A stretch of 27,498 bases of DNA from Streptococcus lactarius (GCF_016642265.1 NZ_MRXX01000013.1:1-27498), one strand, 5' to 3'; positions 14,816-23,968 are shown, counted from the stretch's first letter. The notes: generated by a model from the sequence alone, not told the origin. Made by a program: numbers and translations.

Positions 14816-14844
14816 GATGGTACTCCTTTGATGTTTATAGTTCT

Positions 14845-14873
14845 ATTGTAATTGAAAACGCTTCACATTTCCA
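14845..14873 (-). promoter_or_regulatory. msmK promoter with cre-like site in its spacer
   Basis: Minus strand -10 TACAAT (14845-14850), 17-base spacer, weak -35 TGGAAA (14868-14873). The spacer holds, on the plus strand, TGAAAACGCTTCA (14853-14865), which equals a consensus cre site (TGAAAACGCTTTCA) with one T missing. CcpA binding here would block the promoter. Confidence 0.5.
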
Positions 14874-14899
14874 TGGCAGCCTGAACAAAATAAAAAAAG

Positions 14900-14924
14900 A
14901 GTTTTGTGCAAGGTGCACAAAACT
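14900..14924 (-). terminator. Terminator of the pnp-to-PucR operon
   Basis: Minus strand: 11-bp stem AGTTTTGTGCA with TGCACAAAACT, CCT loop, followed by CTTTTTTTATTTT. The stem begins within the stop codon of the PucR-like gene. One of the strongest terminators in the window. Confidence 0.92.
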
Positions 14925-15786
14925 AGAGATGATCTTCTAAAATAACCTGGTAACACAGGCTCAGATCTGTTAATTCCTTGAGCGAAAGACCGGTCAATTC
15001 TTCCCACTTATCAATCTTATATTGGAGAGAATTGCGGTGCAAATAGAGCTGTTGAGCTGCCTTGGTCACCACTGCCGCATTGTCCCACAGGGCCAAAATA
15101 ATTTCTTCTAATTGATCCTGACTGCTAATCAACTGATGCAAGCCTTGCTTGATCGTCGCAAGCTCTTCTATCGATTCATTCAGGGCCCAAAGGTAGAGCT
15201 GGGAGAAGCGATGGACAGCGGAGATCCGATCCTTATAGCCCCAAGTCTGGATCACCGCGCGTTCAGCTTGAACCAGTGTGGTAAGGGGCAATCCTGCTTG
15301 GATAGGCCAGACTTGACCCAAGACCAAGACCATCCCAAGGTTAAAGTCATACTCCATGGCCGATAAGGTATCTCTGAGGATCGCTGCAACCGAATAAAAC
15401 TGACTTTGATCCAAGATAAAGAGAATATCCTGACTACCGACCTGAAAATCTGTCACATAATTTGGAAATAGCAGGCGCATCATCTCAAGCCAGGAGGCAA
15501 GGCCCTCAGCCTGGGCATGTGTCAGATGGCAATGAAGGACCTGGAGTTTTTTCAAAGGAATAGGCAAATCTCCTTGACCTTCTAATAAATAACGGTACCA
15601 AGGGTCTGTCGGCACATTGACAACTTGATCTGTTAAGAGTTGCAACAACCTTTGCTCCCGATCTGTCAGTTGTTCTTCTGGTAAGAGCAACCAGCGATGA
15701 GAAGGCAGAGCAAGCGTTACCGTTCCAGACTTTTGCACCGGATGCTCTAGAATTTCTCCTTCAGGAAACCAATCTAAGATATCCAT
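14923..15786 (-). CDS. PucR-type helix-turn-helix regulator
   Basis: 287 residues. The C-terminal 60 residues match the PucR/CdaR C-terminal HTH: AAVVTKAAQQLYLHRNSLQYKI... then LSLKELTDLSLCYQVIL. The N-terminal two thirds is a variable regulatory region I cannot assign to a ligand. ATG 15786 is preceded by GAAGGGTG, 4 bases after mrnC, so it closes the pnp operon. It sits directly upstream of msmK but with a terminator between, which makes regulation of the msmK-dexB genes possible though unproven. Relatives control purine, sugar-diacid or amino-acid metabolism in other Firmicutes. Confidence 0.75.
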   Translation of the reverse strand: MDILDWFPEGEILEHPVQKSGTVTLALPSHRWLLLPEEQLTDREQRLLQLLTDQVVNVPTDPWYRYLLEGQGDLPIPLKKLQVLHCHLTHAQAEGLASWLEMMRLLFPNYVTDFQVGSQDILFILDQSQFYSVAAILRDTLSAMEYDFNLGMVLVLGQVWPIQAGLPLTTLVQAERAVIQTWGYKDRISAVHRFSQLYLWALNESIEELATIKQGLHQLISSQDQLEEIILALWDNAAVVTKAAQQLYLHRNSLQYKIDKWEELTGLSLKELTDLSLCYQVILEDHL

Positions 15787-15790
15787 TCTA

Positions 15791-16177
15791 TCACCCTTCT
15801 ACTTCCTGGATACACCAGGCAATCAGCTCTTCTAAACGAGCAAGCTCACCCGTCATATGGAGATAACCCATGACCGCCTCAAAGCCCGTCGACATGCGGT
15901 AGGTTACGATATCCGCATTTTTGGCCTTGGTGTGGCTATTGGTATTGCGACCGCGCTTGTAGATCTCCAACTCTTTTTCTGTCAGAATGTCTTGCTCCAG
16001 CATGCTTTCAATCAAGCTGGCCTGAGCTCTAGCAGAGACATAGCGGGTTGCAGTCTGATGAAGCTTATTGGGCTTGGTCATCCCTTGAAAAATCAGGTGC
16101 CTGCGAATATACATGGAATAGACCGCATCTCCCTCAAAGGCAAGGGCTATGCCGTTAATCAGATTGACATCAATCAC
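15791..16177 (-). CDS. mrnC: Mini-ribonuclease III
   Basis: 128 residues: an RNase III catalytic domain without a double-stranded RNA binding domain. Active-site region ALAFEGDAVYSMYIRRHL, second acidic motif NADIVTYRMSTGFEAVMGYL near the end. In Bacillus subtilis the enzyme matures 23S rRNA. The start is GTG at 16177, overlapping the last 8 bases of cysS; only a weak GGTGG lies upstream, so translation probably depends on coupling to cysS. The cysS-mrnC order is conserved in Firmicutes. Confidence 0.93.
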   Translation of the reverse strand: MIDVNLINGIALAFEGDAVYSMYIRRHLIFQGMTKPNKLHQTATRYVSARAQASLIESMLEQDILTEKELEIYKRGRNTNSHTKAKNADIVTYRMSTGFEAVMGYLHMTGELARLEELIAWCIQEVEG

Positions 16178-17513
16178 GTGTCCACCTTACGCCTTCTTTT
16201 GTATCCAAGAGCTTGATTCCTTGCGCAGCCAATTCATCACGAATGGCATCTGCTCGCGCAAAATCTTTCTTAGCCCGCGCTTCTTGGCGTTCAGTGATCA
16301 AGGCTTCAATATCCGCATCCAAGACTTCTTCAACAAAGACCACTCCAAAGACTTCTAACATCTTTGCCAAGGCCTCCTTAACGTCTTGGTTGTAGTGGCC
16401 TGAATTGATCCATTTGGCCAATTCAAAGACAACGGTGATCCCGTTTGCCGCATTGATATCTTCATCCATAACCGCGATAAACTTGTCCACAAAGCCTTGC
16501 AAGTCTGCTGGATCCACTTCTCCTGCGAACGGTTGTTCATAAGTATTTTTCAAATACTTAAGGTTGGTTTCCGCATCGCGCACCGCTTTTTCTGTGAAGT
16601 TAATCGGCTTACGGTAGTGCTGGGTCGCAAAAAAGAAACGAAGCACTTGGCCATCAATGGTCTTCAAAGCATCATGCACAGTGATAAAGTTGCCCAAAGA
16701 CTTGGACATTTTGACATTGTCGATATTGACAAAGCCATTGTGCATCCAGTAATTAGCAAAGGTCTTCCCTGTTTTAGCTTCAGACTGGGCAATTTCGTTG
16801 GTATGGTGCGGAAACTCAAGATCCGCTCCTCCACCGTGGATATCGATGGTATCTCCCAAAATCTCAGTTGACATGACTGAACACTCAATGTGCCAGCCTG
16901 GGCGACCTGGGCCCCAAGGACTGTCCCAAGAAATCTCACCTGGTTTAGCAGCTTTCCAAAGGGCAAAATCGACTGGATTTTCCTTGCGAGCTGTTTCTTC
17001 ATCTGTACGACCTGAAGCACCTAACTCCAAGTCTTCTAATGTTTTGTTAGCCAACTTAGCATAGTTATGGGATTTTTCTACACGAAAATAAACATCGCCT
17101 TGGCTCTCGTAGGCATATCCTTTTTCGATCAAGTCAGCGACAAAACGAATGATGTCATCCATAAACTCAACCACACGAGGGTGACGAGTTGCAGGTTTCA
17201 CGCCAAGAGCCGTCACATCCTCACGAAATGCAGCGATGTACTTATCTGCCACTTCCTGAGGCGTAATGCCTTCTTCTTTGGCACGGTTAATGATCTTATC
17301 ATCCACATCGGTAAAGTTGGAAATGTAGGCAACTTCATAACCACGATACTCAAAGTAGCGACGAATGGTGTCAAAGGCTACCGTTGAACGGGCATTCCCT
17401 ACGTGGATATAGTTGTAAACCGTTGGCCCACAAACATACATGCGGACCTTTCCTTCCTCGATGGGGACAAATTCTCGCAAATCGCGAGACATGGTATCAT
17501 AAATTTTTAACAC
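16170..17513 (-). CDS. cysS: Cysteinyl-tRNA synthetase
   Basis: 447 residues, class I synthetase charging tRNA-Cys. Zinc ligand Cys28 in [18 protein letters not shown], the HIGH-equivalent HVGN (37-40), the second zinc segment [10 protein letters not shown] with the following [14 protein letters not shown], and KMSKSLGN around residue 270. The start is GTG 17513 with AAAGGAA eight bases upstream; an ATG seven bases before it is out of frame. It is part of the pnp operon, 20 bases after the GNAT gene. Confidence 0.97.
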   Translation of the reverse strand: MLKIYDTMSRDLREFVPIEEGKVRMYVCGPTVYNYIHVGNARSTVAFDTIRRYFEYRGYEVAYISNFTDVDDKIINRAKEEGITPQEVADKYIAAFREDVTALGVKPATRHPRVVEFMDDIIRFVADLIEKGYAYESQGDVYFRVEKSHNYAKLANKTLEDLELGASGRTDEETARKENPVDFALWKAAKPGEISWDSPWGPGRPGWHIECSVMSTEILGDTIDIHGGGADLEFPHHTNEIAQSEAKTGKTFANYWMHNGFVNIDNVKMSKSLGNFITVHDALKTIDGQVLRFFFATQHYRKPINFTEKAVRDAETNLKYLKNTYEQPFAGEVDPADLQGFVDKFIAVMDEDINAANGITVVFELAKWINSGHYNQDVKEALAKMLEVFGVVFVEEVLDADIEALITERQEARAKKDFARADAIRDELAAQGIKLLDTKEGVRWTRD

Positions 17514-17533
17514 GCTTCATTTCCTTTCTGTTT

Positions 17534-18400
17534 CTACTCTTTTGGCGTCAAATAAACCACCTGAGTCTGTTTGACAAAGCCAATCTTTTCATACAAGCGT
17601 TTGGCACCAACATTGCTATCTTCCACTGCAATCTGGAACTCCTTATCATTTTGCTCAATGAGTTGGTTGACGAGGGATTTTGCCAGATAGCTTCCGTAGC
17701 CTTTTCCACGTTCAAGTTCAGCTATTGCTAAACCGTAGAAGTAATTGGTATTACTCGATAAATCAACCGTGCAAGTCCCAATAACCTGACCATTTTTTAA
17801 TAAAATATACAGACGACTTTCTGGATCTTTCAGAGCTTCAGCGACATATCTATCCACAACTTCTCTCGATTCATGTTCCTCTGAAAATACCTGAAATTTT
17901 AACTGACTAATTTGATCCTGATACGAACGATCTGCTAACAAAACTTCCAGATTGGAATCATTTGCTAACAGATATGGTTTTCTATCCTTACCTAACCAGG
18001 TTTCTGTCTCTTCATCCTCGACTAGTCCCCAATTGCTGGCAAAATCAGGATGGCGCCCTAGAAAAATACGCTCTGTCTGAAAAGTCACAGACTCAATTGG
18101 ATAAGATGCCGTTTCTTTCTCAAAACTTCTATACAATGCACGCGCAATTCCCTGCCGACGGTGATTAGGGTGGACCAGAATCGCTAGTTCCACATCTGGG
18201 TCATCTGCATAGACGGTTAATAGTCCAACAGGTTCGCCTTTTTCATAATAAAGGAAAAAGGCAGGCATGTTGGGATCAAAATTGAGCATATTGGAGAGAT
18301 AAGGATCCCGAAACGTTCCGTCATACTTCTGACAGGTGGCAATAAGGGCCTTTGCTTCCAGTAGCTGGTGGTCATTCAATGAATTAGTTGATTGAATCAC
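17534..18400 (-). CDS. GNAT acetyltransferase with two tandem domains
   Basis: 288 residues. Two GNAT-like halves: residues about 1-140 with the acetyl-CoA motif VELAILVHPNHRRQGIARALYR, and about 150-288 with AIAELERGKGYGSYLAKSLVNQLI and the ending VGAKRLYEKIGF. Both contain R/Q-x-x-G-x-G/A loops, so both may bind acetyl-CoA. The substrate is unknown. The GTG start at 18400 has AAGGAG upstream, 12 bases after cysE. Its fixed place between cysE and cysS hints at a link with cysteine metabolism or translation, but that is only context. Confidence 0.82.
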   Translation of the reverse strand: MIQSTNSLNDHQLLEAKALIATCQKYDGTFRDPYLSNMLNFDPNMPAFFLYYEKGEPVGLLTVYADDPDVELAILVHPNHRRQGIARALYRSFEKETASYPIESVTFQTERIFLGRHPDFASNWGLVEDEETETWLGKDRKPYLLANDSNLEVLLADRSYQDQISQLKFQVFSEEHESREVVDRYVAEALKDPESRLYILLKNGQVIGTCTVDLSSNTNYFYGLAIAELERGKGYGSYLAKSLVNQLIEQNDKEFQIAVEDSNVGAKRLYEKIGFVKQTQVVYLTPKE

Positions 18401-18412
18401 GTAGCGATCTCC

Positions 18413-19030
18413 TTACAAGCTCGAAGACCGATGGCTGGCTTCCTTAGCATGCTCCAGCTTGTTCATGTAGTATTCCCGTTTTTCTTCTTCTTGGTGAATG
18501 ACTGGTTCGTCTTTTCGACCGTGCACCCGCACAATCTTGGCAGGAACACCGACAACGGTCACGTCACTTGGTACATCTGAGACCACGACAGCTCCTGCTC
18601 CGACCTTGGCCTTGGCTCCGATTTCCACCGGACCGATGACTTGGGCATGAGCGGAAACCAAGGCTCCTTCACGAACCGTTGGATGGCGTTTGCCGACATC
18701 CTTTCCTGTTCCCCCAAGGGTTACCCCGTGGTAGAGCATGACGCCTTTTTCAACAATGGCTGTTTCCCCGATAACGAGGCCCGCTCCATGGTCGATAAAG
18801 ACACCAGAAGCAATGGTCGCACCTGGATGGATCTCAATCTGGGTCCAAAAACGCCAAAATTGGCTGTGCATCCGCGCCAAGAGCTTAAAGCCATGGTTCC
18901 ACAAAAAGTGGGAAACACGGTGAGCTGCCAGTGCTTTGACGCCCGGATAGGTCAAAAGGACCTCCAGCGAGGTACGTGCTGCTGGGTCATTTTCTTTTAC
19001 AATATCGATGGTTTCACGCCACCATCCCAT
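18413..19030 (-). CDS. cysE: Serine O-acetyltransferase
   Basis: 205 residues. Makes O-acetylserine from serine and acetyl-CoA, the committed step of cysteine synthesis. An N-terminal helical domain (1-60) is followed by a left-handed beta-helix of hexapeptide repeats: IHPGATIASGVFIDHG, catalytic His in the FIDHGAG and YHGVTLGGTG segments, and VGAGAVVVSDVPSDVTVVGVPAKIV. The C-terminal tail is charged and differs from the enteric CysE tail. AAGGAGG precedes ATG 19030, 24 bases after pnp. Confidence 0.93.
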   Translation of the reverse strand: MGWWRETIDIVKENDPAARTSLEVLLTYPGVKALAAHRVSHFLWNHGFKLLARMHSQFWRFWTQIEIHPGATIASGVFIDHGAGLVIGETAIVEKGVMLYHGVTLGGTGKDVGKRHPTVREGALVSAHAQVIGPVEIGAKAKVGAGAVVVSDVPSDVTVVGVPAKIVRVHGRKDEPVIHQEEEKREYYMNKLEHAKEASHRSSSL

Positions 19031-19054
19031 ACCGTGCTCCTCCTTTTCTAATGC

Positions 19055-21277
19055 TTATTCTGAATCTTTTTGTGTAATAGTGAAATCTTTTTTAGGTTTG
19101 TGGTCTTTATTGTGGTGACGAGGACGATCGCCATGGCGATGAGTCTTTTCACCGTTTTCTTCGCTGTTTTCTGGTTTTGGCGGACGAGGTAGAAGAGCTT
19201 TCATCGAAGCATCTACACGTCCTTTTTCATCAATCTTGATCACCTTGACATCGACTTCATCACCGATGGCTACCAAGTCTTCGACACGGTTGGTACGCGT
19301 CCAAGCCATTTCAGAGATGTGAACGAGGGCATCCGTCTTGTCAAAGAGGTTGACAAAGGCACCGAATTTCTCGATCCGAACCACTTTGGCATGGTAGACT
19401 TCGTCCACTTTGGCTTCACGAACCAAACCAGCAATGATTTCCTTAGCACGGTTAATCGCATCTTGGTCGCTCGAGTAGATCGATACGTTCCCTTCTTCGT
19501 CGATATCAATCTTAACGCCTGTTTCAGCGATGATTTTATCGATGGTTTCTCCACCTTTACCAATGACAATCTTGATCTTGTCGACATCAATCTTGATGGT
19601 ATCAATTTTCGGAGCAGTTGGTGCCAATTCTGGACGAACTTCTGGAATGGTTGCTTCGATGACATCAAGGATTTCAAAACGAGCTTTCTTGGCTTGAGCA
19701 AGTGCTTCAGTCAAGATTTCTGCAGTGATCCCTTGGATCTTGATATCCATTTGAAGGGCTGTAATCCCGTCACGCGTACCAGCTACCTTGAAGTCCATGT
19801 CTCCAAAGTGGTCTTCCAAACCTTGGATATCTGTCAATACGGTATAGTTGTTCCCGTCTGAGATGAGACCCATGGCAATACCTGCTACTGGCGCCTTGAT
19901 TGGCACACCACCAGCCATAAGGGCAAGTGTTCCCGCACAGATAGAAGCTTGAGATGAAGAACCATTTGATTCCAATACTTCTGCTACTAGACGAATCGCA
20001 TATGGGAATTCTTCCAAGCTTGGCAATACTTGAGCAAGGGCACGCTCACCAAGAGCACCGTGTCCAATTTCACGACGACCAGGCGCACCGTAACGACCTG
20101 TTTCCCCTACAGAGTATTGAGGGAAGTTATAGTGGTGCATAAAGCGTTTCTTGTACTCAGGATCCAACCCATCGATGATTTGGGTTTCACCCATTGGCGC
20201 CAAGGTCAAGACAGAAAGAGCTTGCGTTTGTCCACGAGTAAAGAGACCTGAACCGTGCACACGAGGAAGGAAGTCGACTTGCGCATCCAACGGACGGATT
20301 TCATCAACCTTACGACCGTCAGGACGAACCTTGTCTTCCGTGATCAAGCGGCGCACTTCAGCGTGTTCCATTTGTTCCAAGATTTCAGCCACATCCCGCA
20401 TGATACGGTCAAATTCTTCGTTGTCTGCATATTTTTCTTCGTAAGCAGCAATGACTTGGTCTTTCACTGCTTGAGTCGCCGCTTCACGCGCCAATTTTTC
20501 TTCTACTTGGACCGCTTTTTGGAGGTCACTGTTGTAGGCTACGATGATTTCAGCTTGCAATTCAGGATCTACATGAAGCAATTCTACTTCTGCTTTTTCT
20601 TTACCGACTGCCGCAACGATTTCTTCTTGGAAGGCAATCAATTCTTTAACGGCTTCGCGCCCTTTCAAAAGAGCTTCCAACATGATTTCTTCCGACAATT
20701 CTTTAGCGCCAGACTCTACCATGTTGATAGCGTGTTTGGTACCAGCTACTGTCAATTCAAGAAGCGAGCGCTCAGCTTGTTCTTGCGTTGGGTTGATGAC
20801 GATCTCCCCATCCACATAACCTACTTGTACCCCAGCAATTGGTCCGTCAAATGGAATATCTGAGATAGAAAGTGCCAATGATGAACCAAACATAGCTGCC
20901 ATTGGGGCAGATGCATTTTCATCGTAAGAAAGAACCGTATTGATGACTTGCACTTCGTTACGGAAACCTTCCGCAAACATAGGACGGATTGGACGGTCGA
21001 TCAAACGAGCTGTCAAGGTCGCATCAGTAGAAGGACGACCTTCCCGTTTCATAAAGCCACCAGGAAACTTCCCAGCTGCATACATTTTTTCTTCGTAGTT
21101 AACTTGAAGTGGGAAGAAATCTCCCGTTGACATTTTGTTGGACATGACAGCTGCCGTCAAGACAGTTGACTCCCCATAACGCACGACAACTGCGCCATTT
21201 GCTTGCTTAGCAACCTGGCCAGTCTCTACGATTAACTCACGACCCGCAAAAGTCGTTTGAAACACTTGTTTTACCAT
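19055..21277 (-). CDS. pnp: Polynucleotide phosphorylase
   Basis: 740 residues, full length. 3'-to-5' phosphorolytic exoribonuclease and degradosome component. Two RNase PH domains (about 1-230 and 310-545) with a helical linker; the second has the active-site region [15 protein letters not shown] and the [10 protein letters not shown] motif. Then a KH domain with GXXG loop VIGKGGETI (about 565-620) and an S1 domain (about 625-695, [17 protein letters not shown]). The C-terminal tail is His/Lys-rich and disordered. AAAGGGGA precedes ATG 21277. It is the first gene of a six-gene operon ending at 14900, with a long repeat-bearing region upstream. rpsO is not its neighbour here. Confidence 0.98.
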   Translation of the reverse strand: MVKQVFQTTFAGRELIVETGQVAKQANGAVVVRYGESTVLTAAVMSNKMSTGDFFPLQVNYEEKMYAAGKFPGGFMKREGRPSTDATLTARLIDRPIRPMFAEGFRNEVQVINTVLSYDENASAPMAAMFGSSLALSISDIPFDGPIAGVQVGYVDGEIVINPTQEQAERSLLELTVAGTKHAINMVESGAKELSEEIMLEALLKGREAVKELIAFQEEIVAAVGKEKAEVELLHVDPELQAEIIVAYNSDLQKAVQVEEKLAREAATQAVKDQVIAAYEEKYADNEEFDRIMRDVAEILEQMEHAEVRRLITEDKVRPDGRKVDEIRPLDAQVDFLPRVHGSGLFTRGQTQALSVLTLAPMGETQIIDGLDPEYKKRFMHHYNFPQYSVGETGRYGAPGRREIGHGALGERALAQVLPSLEEFPYAIRLVAEVLESNGSSSQASICAGTLALMAGGVPIKAPVAGIAMGLISDGNNYTVLTDIQGLEDHFGDMDFKVAGTRDGITALQMDIKIQGITAEILTEALAQAKKARFEILDVIEATIPEVRPELAPTAPKIDTIKIDVDKIKIVIGKGGETIDKIIAETGVKIDIDEEGNVSIYSSDQDAINRAKEIIAGLVREAKVDEVYHAKVVRIEKFGAFVNLFDKTDALVHISEMAWTRTNRVEDLVAIGDEVDVKVIKIDEKGRVDASMKALLPRPPKPENSEENGEKTHRHGDRPRHHNKDHKPKKDFTITQKDSE

Positions 21278-21328
21278 TAAAAGTAATCCCCTTTGGATTG
21301 ATAATATTTATACGACTTGCCTACAAAG

Positions 21329-21454
21329 ATCAAGATATTTTGGACGGTTCGGCTTGCCGAACATTTCTGTAGAAAAATAGGAAGGTGACGCCGCACTCGA
21401 TGAGTGCTAGGAAACTTATCTTTTTTCCTAAGAAATGAGGCCAAAATTCAGTTC
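21329..21454. repeat. Tandem repeat unit 1 in the pnp upstream region
   Basis: Begins (plus strand) ATCAAGATA and contains AAAATAGGAAGGTGACGC, a hairpin GCACTC-GAT-GAGTGC (21393-21407), then TAGGAAACTTATCTTTTTTCC. Another hairpin GTTCGG-CTTG-CCGAAC lies near its left end. It aligns with the unit at 21455-21567 over most of its length. Confidence 0.75.
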
Positions 21455-21567
21455 ATCAGGATACAAAGGGCGTGAAGAATCCCGTATGAAAATAGGAGAT
21501 TGACGCAGTGTGCCACGCACACTAGGAAATCTATCTTTTTCACTAGGGATTTAGCCCGTGTTCAACT
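21455..21567. repeat. Tandem repeat unit 2 in the pnp upstream region
   Basis: Begins ATCAGGATA and contains AAAATAGGAGATTGACGC, a hairpin GTGTGC-CAC-GCACAC (21508-21522), then TAGGAAATCTATCTTTTTC. The flanks agree with unit 1, but the hairpin arms have a different sequence that still pairs fully. A third ATCAAGATA follows at 21568-21576. Confidence 0.75.
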
Positions 21568-21629
21568 ATCAAGATACCAAGGCCGTCAAGCAACTCAACG
21601 AGATAGGAATTTCAACAGCCTATCTGTAT

Positions 21630-21635
21630 ATTATA
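21630..21635 (-). promoter_or_regulatory. Possible pnp promoter -10
   Basis: Minus strand TATAAT at 21630-21635 with a poor -35. Transcription from here would give a leader of about 345 bases holding both repeat units and a 7-bp hairpin (AGATAGG 21601-21607 with CCTATCT 21619-21625) right at the 5' end. No other convincing -10 was found between the lipoprotein terminator and pnp. Confidence 0.4.
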
Positions 21636-21692
21636 TCCTCATCTTTGTATCCAAGCACGTATACCTTTTATTTTAACATATTCAAGCCCAAA

Positions 21693-21719
21693 AGAAAAAG
21701 GCTTTACGGGCCTTTTTCT
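21693..21719 (-). terminator. Terminator of the lipoprotein pair
   Basis: Minus strand: 10-bp stem AGAAAAAGGC with GCCTTTTTCT, 7-base loop, followed by TTTGGGC. It lies about 60 bases after the second lipoprotein gene. Confidence 0.75.
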
Positions 21720-21779
21720 GCGAATCTTCCTAGAGACCTATATAAAAATTTTAGATCCAGGTATAGCTTCTATTTATTT

Positions 21780-22511
21780 TTACGATTTCGCGAATTCCAT
21801 ACTGTCCACATAAAAGCGTGTTTTGTGGGTTCCACCCTTGTATTCTTTGTGATTGCGTTTCAAGACAAAGCGTCTGTAGGGTTCAGATGTTCCTTGGATG
21901 GTCGTCGTCACTTCAACGGAATCATCATTGATCACCCAGTCATCAGGCGAAGGAATCTCCATTGGTGGCATCGCTCCTCCACGACCACCAGGTACAACTT
22001 CGTAGAAGGCCTTATCTTTTGTCGAATAGAGCCAGCCTTTTTTCTTGTCATTTACCAGTTGAATCAATTTATCCTGAGAAAAACTACGGATAGAGTCCGA
22101 CGTCTTCTCTGCATCCAATTTATCAATGATATCTTGCAACTGATAGGTTTCTGGCGTGTAGGTATTGTAGTAATCAATGAACATATCTTGCGGGTAACCG
22201 TCAATCGCACCGTGATCATTGTTCAACTCCAGCAAGCGAGTCGGTTGCACCTGAAGCGAATAGGTCAAAGACGCACTGTTTTCGATAATGGAATGAATAT
22301 CTGCCTCGTCCGCCTTAGACAAGGTGCCAATCGCTTCCTCATCCTCTTCATTTGACTGGCTTTCATCTGTTTTTTCACTGACCTTCTCAGACGATTTTGT
22401 TGCAGACGAAGAATCCACTGGCCCATGCTTGCGCTCATAGCGTTTTGGAGCGCAGGCTGCTAGGGAAATCAATAGTAGAGTAGCTAGTAAATAGGTTCCA
22501 ATTTTTTTCAT
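21780..22511 (-). CDS. Lipoprotein of unknown function
   Basis: 243 residues from ATG 22511, which has AAGGAG seven bases upstream; the frame runs open to 22583 but that part lies within the preceding gene. Lipobox L17-A18-A19-Cys20 after a short signal peptide, then APKRYER, an acidic Ser/Glu/Asp-rich linker (about 28-60) and a folded domain with DMFIDYYNTY, QLQDIIDKLDAEK and a tyrosine-rich end RFYVDSME. I do not recognise the domain with certainty. It is cotranscribed, 14 bases after a second lipoprotein with the same tether. Probably membrane-anchored outside the cell. Confidence 0.8.
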   Translation of the reverse strand: MKKIGTYLLATLLLISLAACAPKRYERKHGPVDSSSATKSSEKVSEKTDESQSNEEDEEAIGTLSKADEADIHSIIENSASLTYSLQVQPTRLLELNNDHGAIDGYPQDMFIDYYNTYTPETYQLQDIIDKLDAEKTSDSIRSFSQDKLIQLVNDKKKGWLYSTKDKAFYEVVPGGRGGAMPPMEIPSPDDWVINDDSVEVTTTIQGTSEPYRRFVLKRNHKEYKGGTHKTRFYVDSMEFAKS

Positions 22512-22525
22512 GTTTGTCTCCTTTT

Positions 22526-23848
22526 TTAGTCCACACGGTAGAAGAAGTCGCTCACTTCCCACCCTGCTGATTGACCTGTCCAAATACGGTCTTTTCCAAT
22601 ATCAGAAGGATCTGCAATCTGTTCAACATATACTGGTAGGGATGTTCCTGCTGGAATAAATCTTATAATTGCACCACCAACCTGATACTTAGGATTGCTG
22701 AAACCTCCACTAAGGTGATTATCCGTTGGTTTAATTCGATTAACCAGCATATTTTCACCATTAAGGGAAACTTGATCTGCCGATCCACCTCCACCAAACA
22801 CTAATGTCCAACCTTTCCCATTTTTCCAGGTCCCTGCGATACTTGAGAAATTTCCGTTCTGAATTTCTTGAAGGTTCATCCCACTACTTTTCTTACTTGA
22901 AGCAGTTGATTTAGAACCATCCACACGCGTTGTAAAGTCAAGGGCGATCCAGCCTTGACCAGATTCCAGTTTGCCCCAGGTGTGGCCATCTGCCTCTACA
23001 GTTTCCGTAATGGTGTGAGTTCCTTTTGCGATCATTCCTGCAGATGAAGCTGAGGTTGAGGGCTCTTTGCGAATACGGAGATCCGATACACTAACTTGGA
23101 CTTGGAAAAAACCTGTCTTCTTATCCTCCGCTTTAGCTGTTGATTTGGATTTCCCTTTACCGTCAAAATTTTTCCAATCGAGCTTAGCGAGGTCTAACTT
23201 CTTGGCTGAAATCCCAAGGGCTTGCTCAGTTGTTTGGTTCCCACCCATTTGAATGGTCGCTTTCTTTTCTTCCTTGGCTCCCCCTTTTCTTAGCGAATAA
23301 AGGGTCAATTCCTGCTCTGGATTCAGGGATTGCCAAGTAGCATAGACGATTTGCCCATTGTCAAAAACATCTAAACTGGAGCGATAGCCACCTACTGCAG
23401 CTGTGTAGGCCGTATGGAGCAATTCGGGTTCTTGTCCTTTTAAATAATAGATGGCAGAAACATATTGTTTGTTTTCCGTGTATTGATTAGATACCAAAAG
23501 TTCATCGACACCATCTTGGTTCAGGTCTGCAAAAGCATACTGGAAGGTTACCGGAGTTCCCAAGCGTTCCAAGGCATCCAGATAGATATTTTCTTCTGAA
23601 CCGGCTGGTATCTTACCCAATTCCTCAGAGAGCCCCGTTTTATCGCCATTTTTAAGAGCTGTATCATACTTGGCATACCGCTCCAAGACCGCTTGATAAT
23701 ACTTCTGTCCTGTATCCTTCTTTTCTTTTTTAACCGTTGATGACGTGGCCGTTTTTGGTTTGCTTTGGCGCTCATAGCGTTTCGGCGCACAAGCCACCAA
23801 AGATAAAACGGATGCACCCGCCAATAGTGAAATAATAACCTTTTTCAT
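22526..23848 (-). CDS. Lipoprotein with EF-hand-like repeat, bacterial SH3 and C-terminal DUF6287-like domain
   Basis: 440 residues. Lipobox L17-V18-A19-Cys20, then APKRYER. The region about 40-225 contains FADLNQDGVDELLV, an EF-hand-like calcium loop of VCBS/FG-GAP type. About 245-312 is a bacterial SH3 domain (VSDLRIRKEPSTSASSAGMI, HTWGKLESGQGWIALDF), which usually binds cell-wall peptides. The last ~120 residues begin MNLQEIQNGNFSSIAGTWKNG, as in DUF6287 domains of streptococcal lipoproteins. Promoter: extended -10 at 23872-23880; AGGAGG before the ATG. Likely anchored at the membrane and reaching into the wall; biochemical role unknown. Confidence 0.8.
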   Translation of the reverse strand: MKKVIISLLAGASVLSLVACAPKRYERQSKPKTATSSTVKKEKKDTGQKYYQAVLERYAKYDTALKNGDKTGLSEELGKIPAGSEENIYLDALERLGTPVTFQYAFADLNQDGVDELLVSNQYTENKQYVSAIYYLKGQEPELLHTAYTAAVGGYRSSLDVFDNGQIVYATWQSLNPEQELTLYSLRKGGAKEEKKATIQMGGNQTTEQALGISAKKLDLAKLDWKNFDGKGKSKSTAKAEDKKTGFFQVQVSVSDLRIRKEPSTSASSAGMIAKGTHTITETVEADGHTWGKLESGQGWIALDFTTRVDGSKSTASSKKSSGMNLQEIQNGNFSSIAGTWKNGKGWTLVFGGGGSADQVSLNGENMLVNRIKPTDNHLSGGFSNPKYQVGGAIIRFIPAGTSLPVYVEQIADPSDIGKDRIWTGQSAGWEVSDFFYRVD

Positions 23849-23871
23849 AAAAACCTCCTCATATCTATCCT

Positions 23872-23880
23872 AGTATATCA
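23872..23880 (-). promoter_or_regulatory. Extended -10 promoter of the lipoprotein pair
   Basis: Minus strand TGATATACT, -10 TATACT at 23872-23877; no clear -35. Predicted start near 23865, just ahead of the AGGAGG site. Confidence 0.6.
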
Positions 23881-23959
23881 AAAATGGTCGTTTTTTCCAC
23901 TTATTTTCAAGATTTTCACCTAAGTATCTCGTCTCCCTCTATGTTTCTCCCCTTTTTTC

Positions 23960-23968
23960 TGCTATACT
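23960..23968 (+). promoter_or_regulatory. Extended -10 promoter of pepF
   Basis: Plus strand TGCTATACT, -10 TATACT at 23963-23968; no clear -35. Predicted start about 25-30 bases before ATG 24002, which has AAAGGAGA upstream. Confidence 0.65.
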
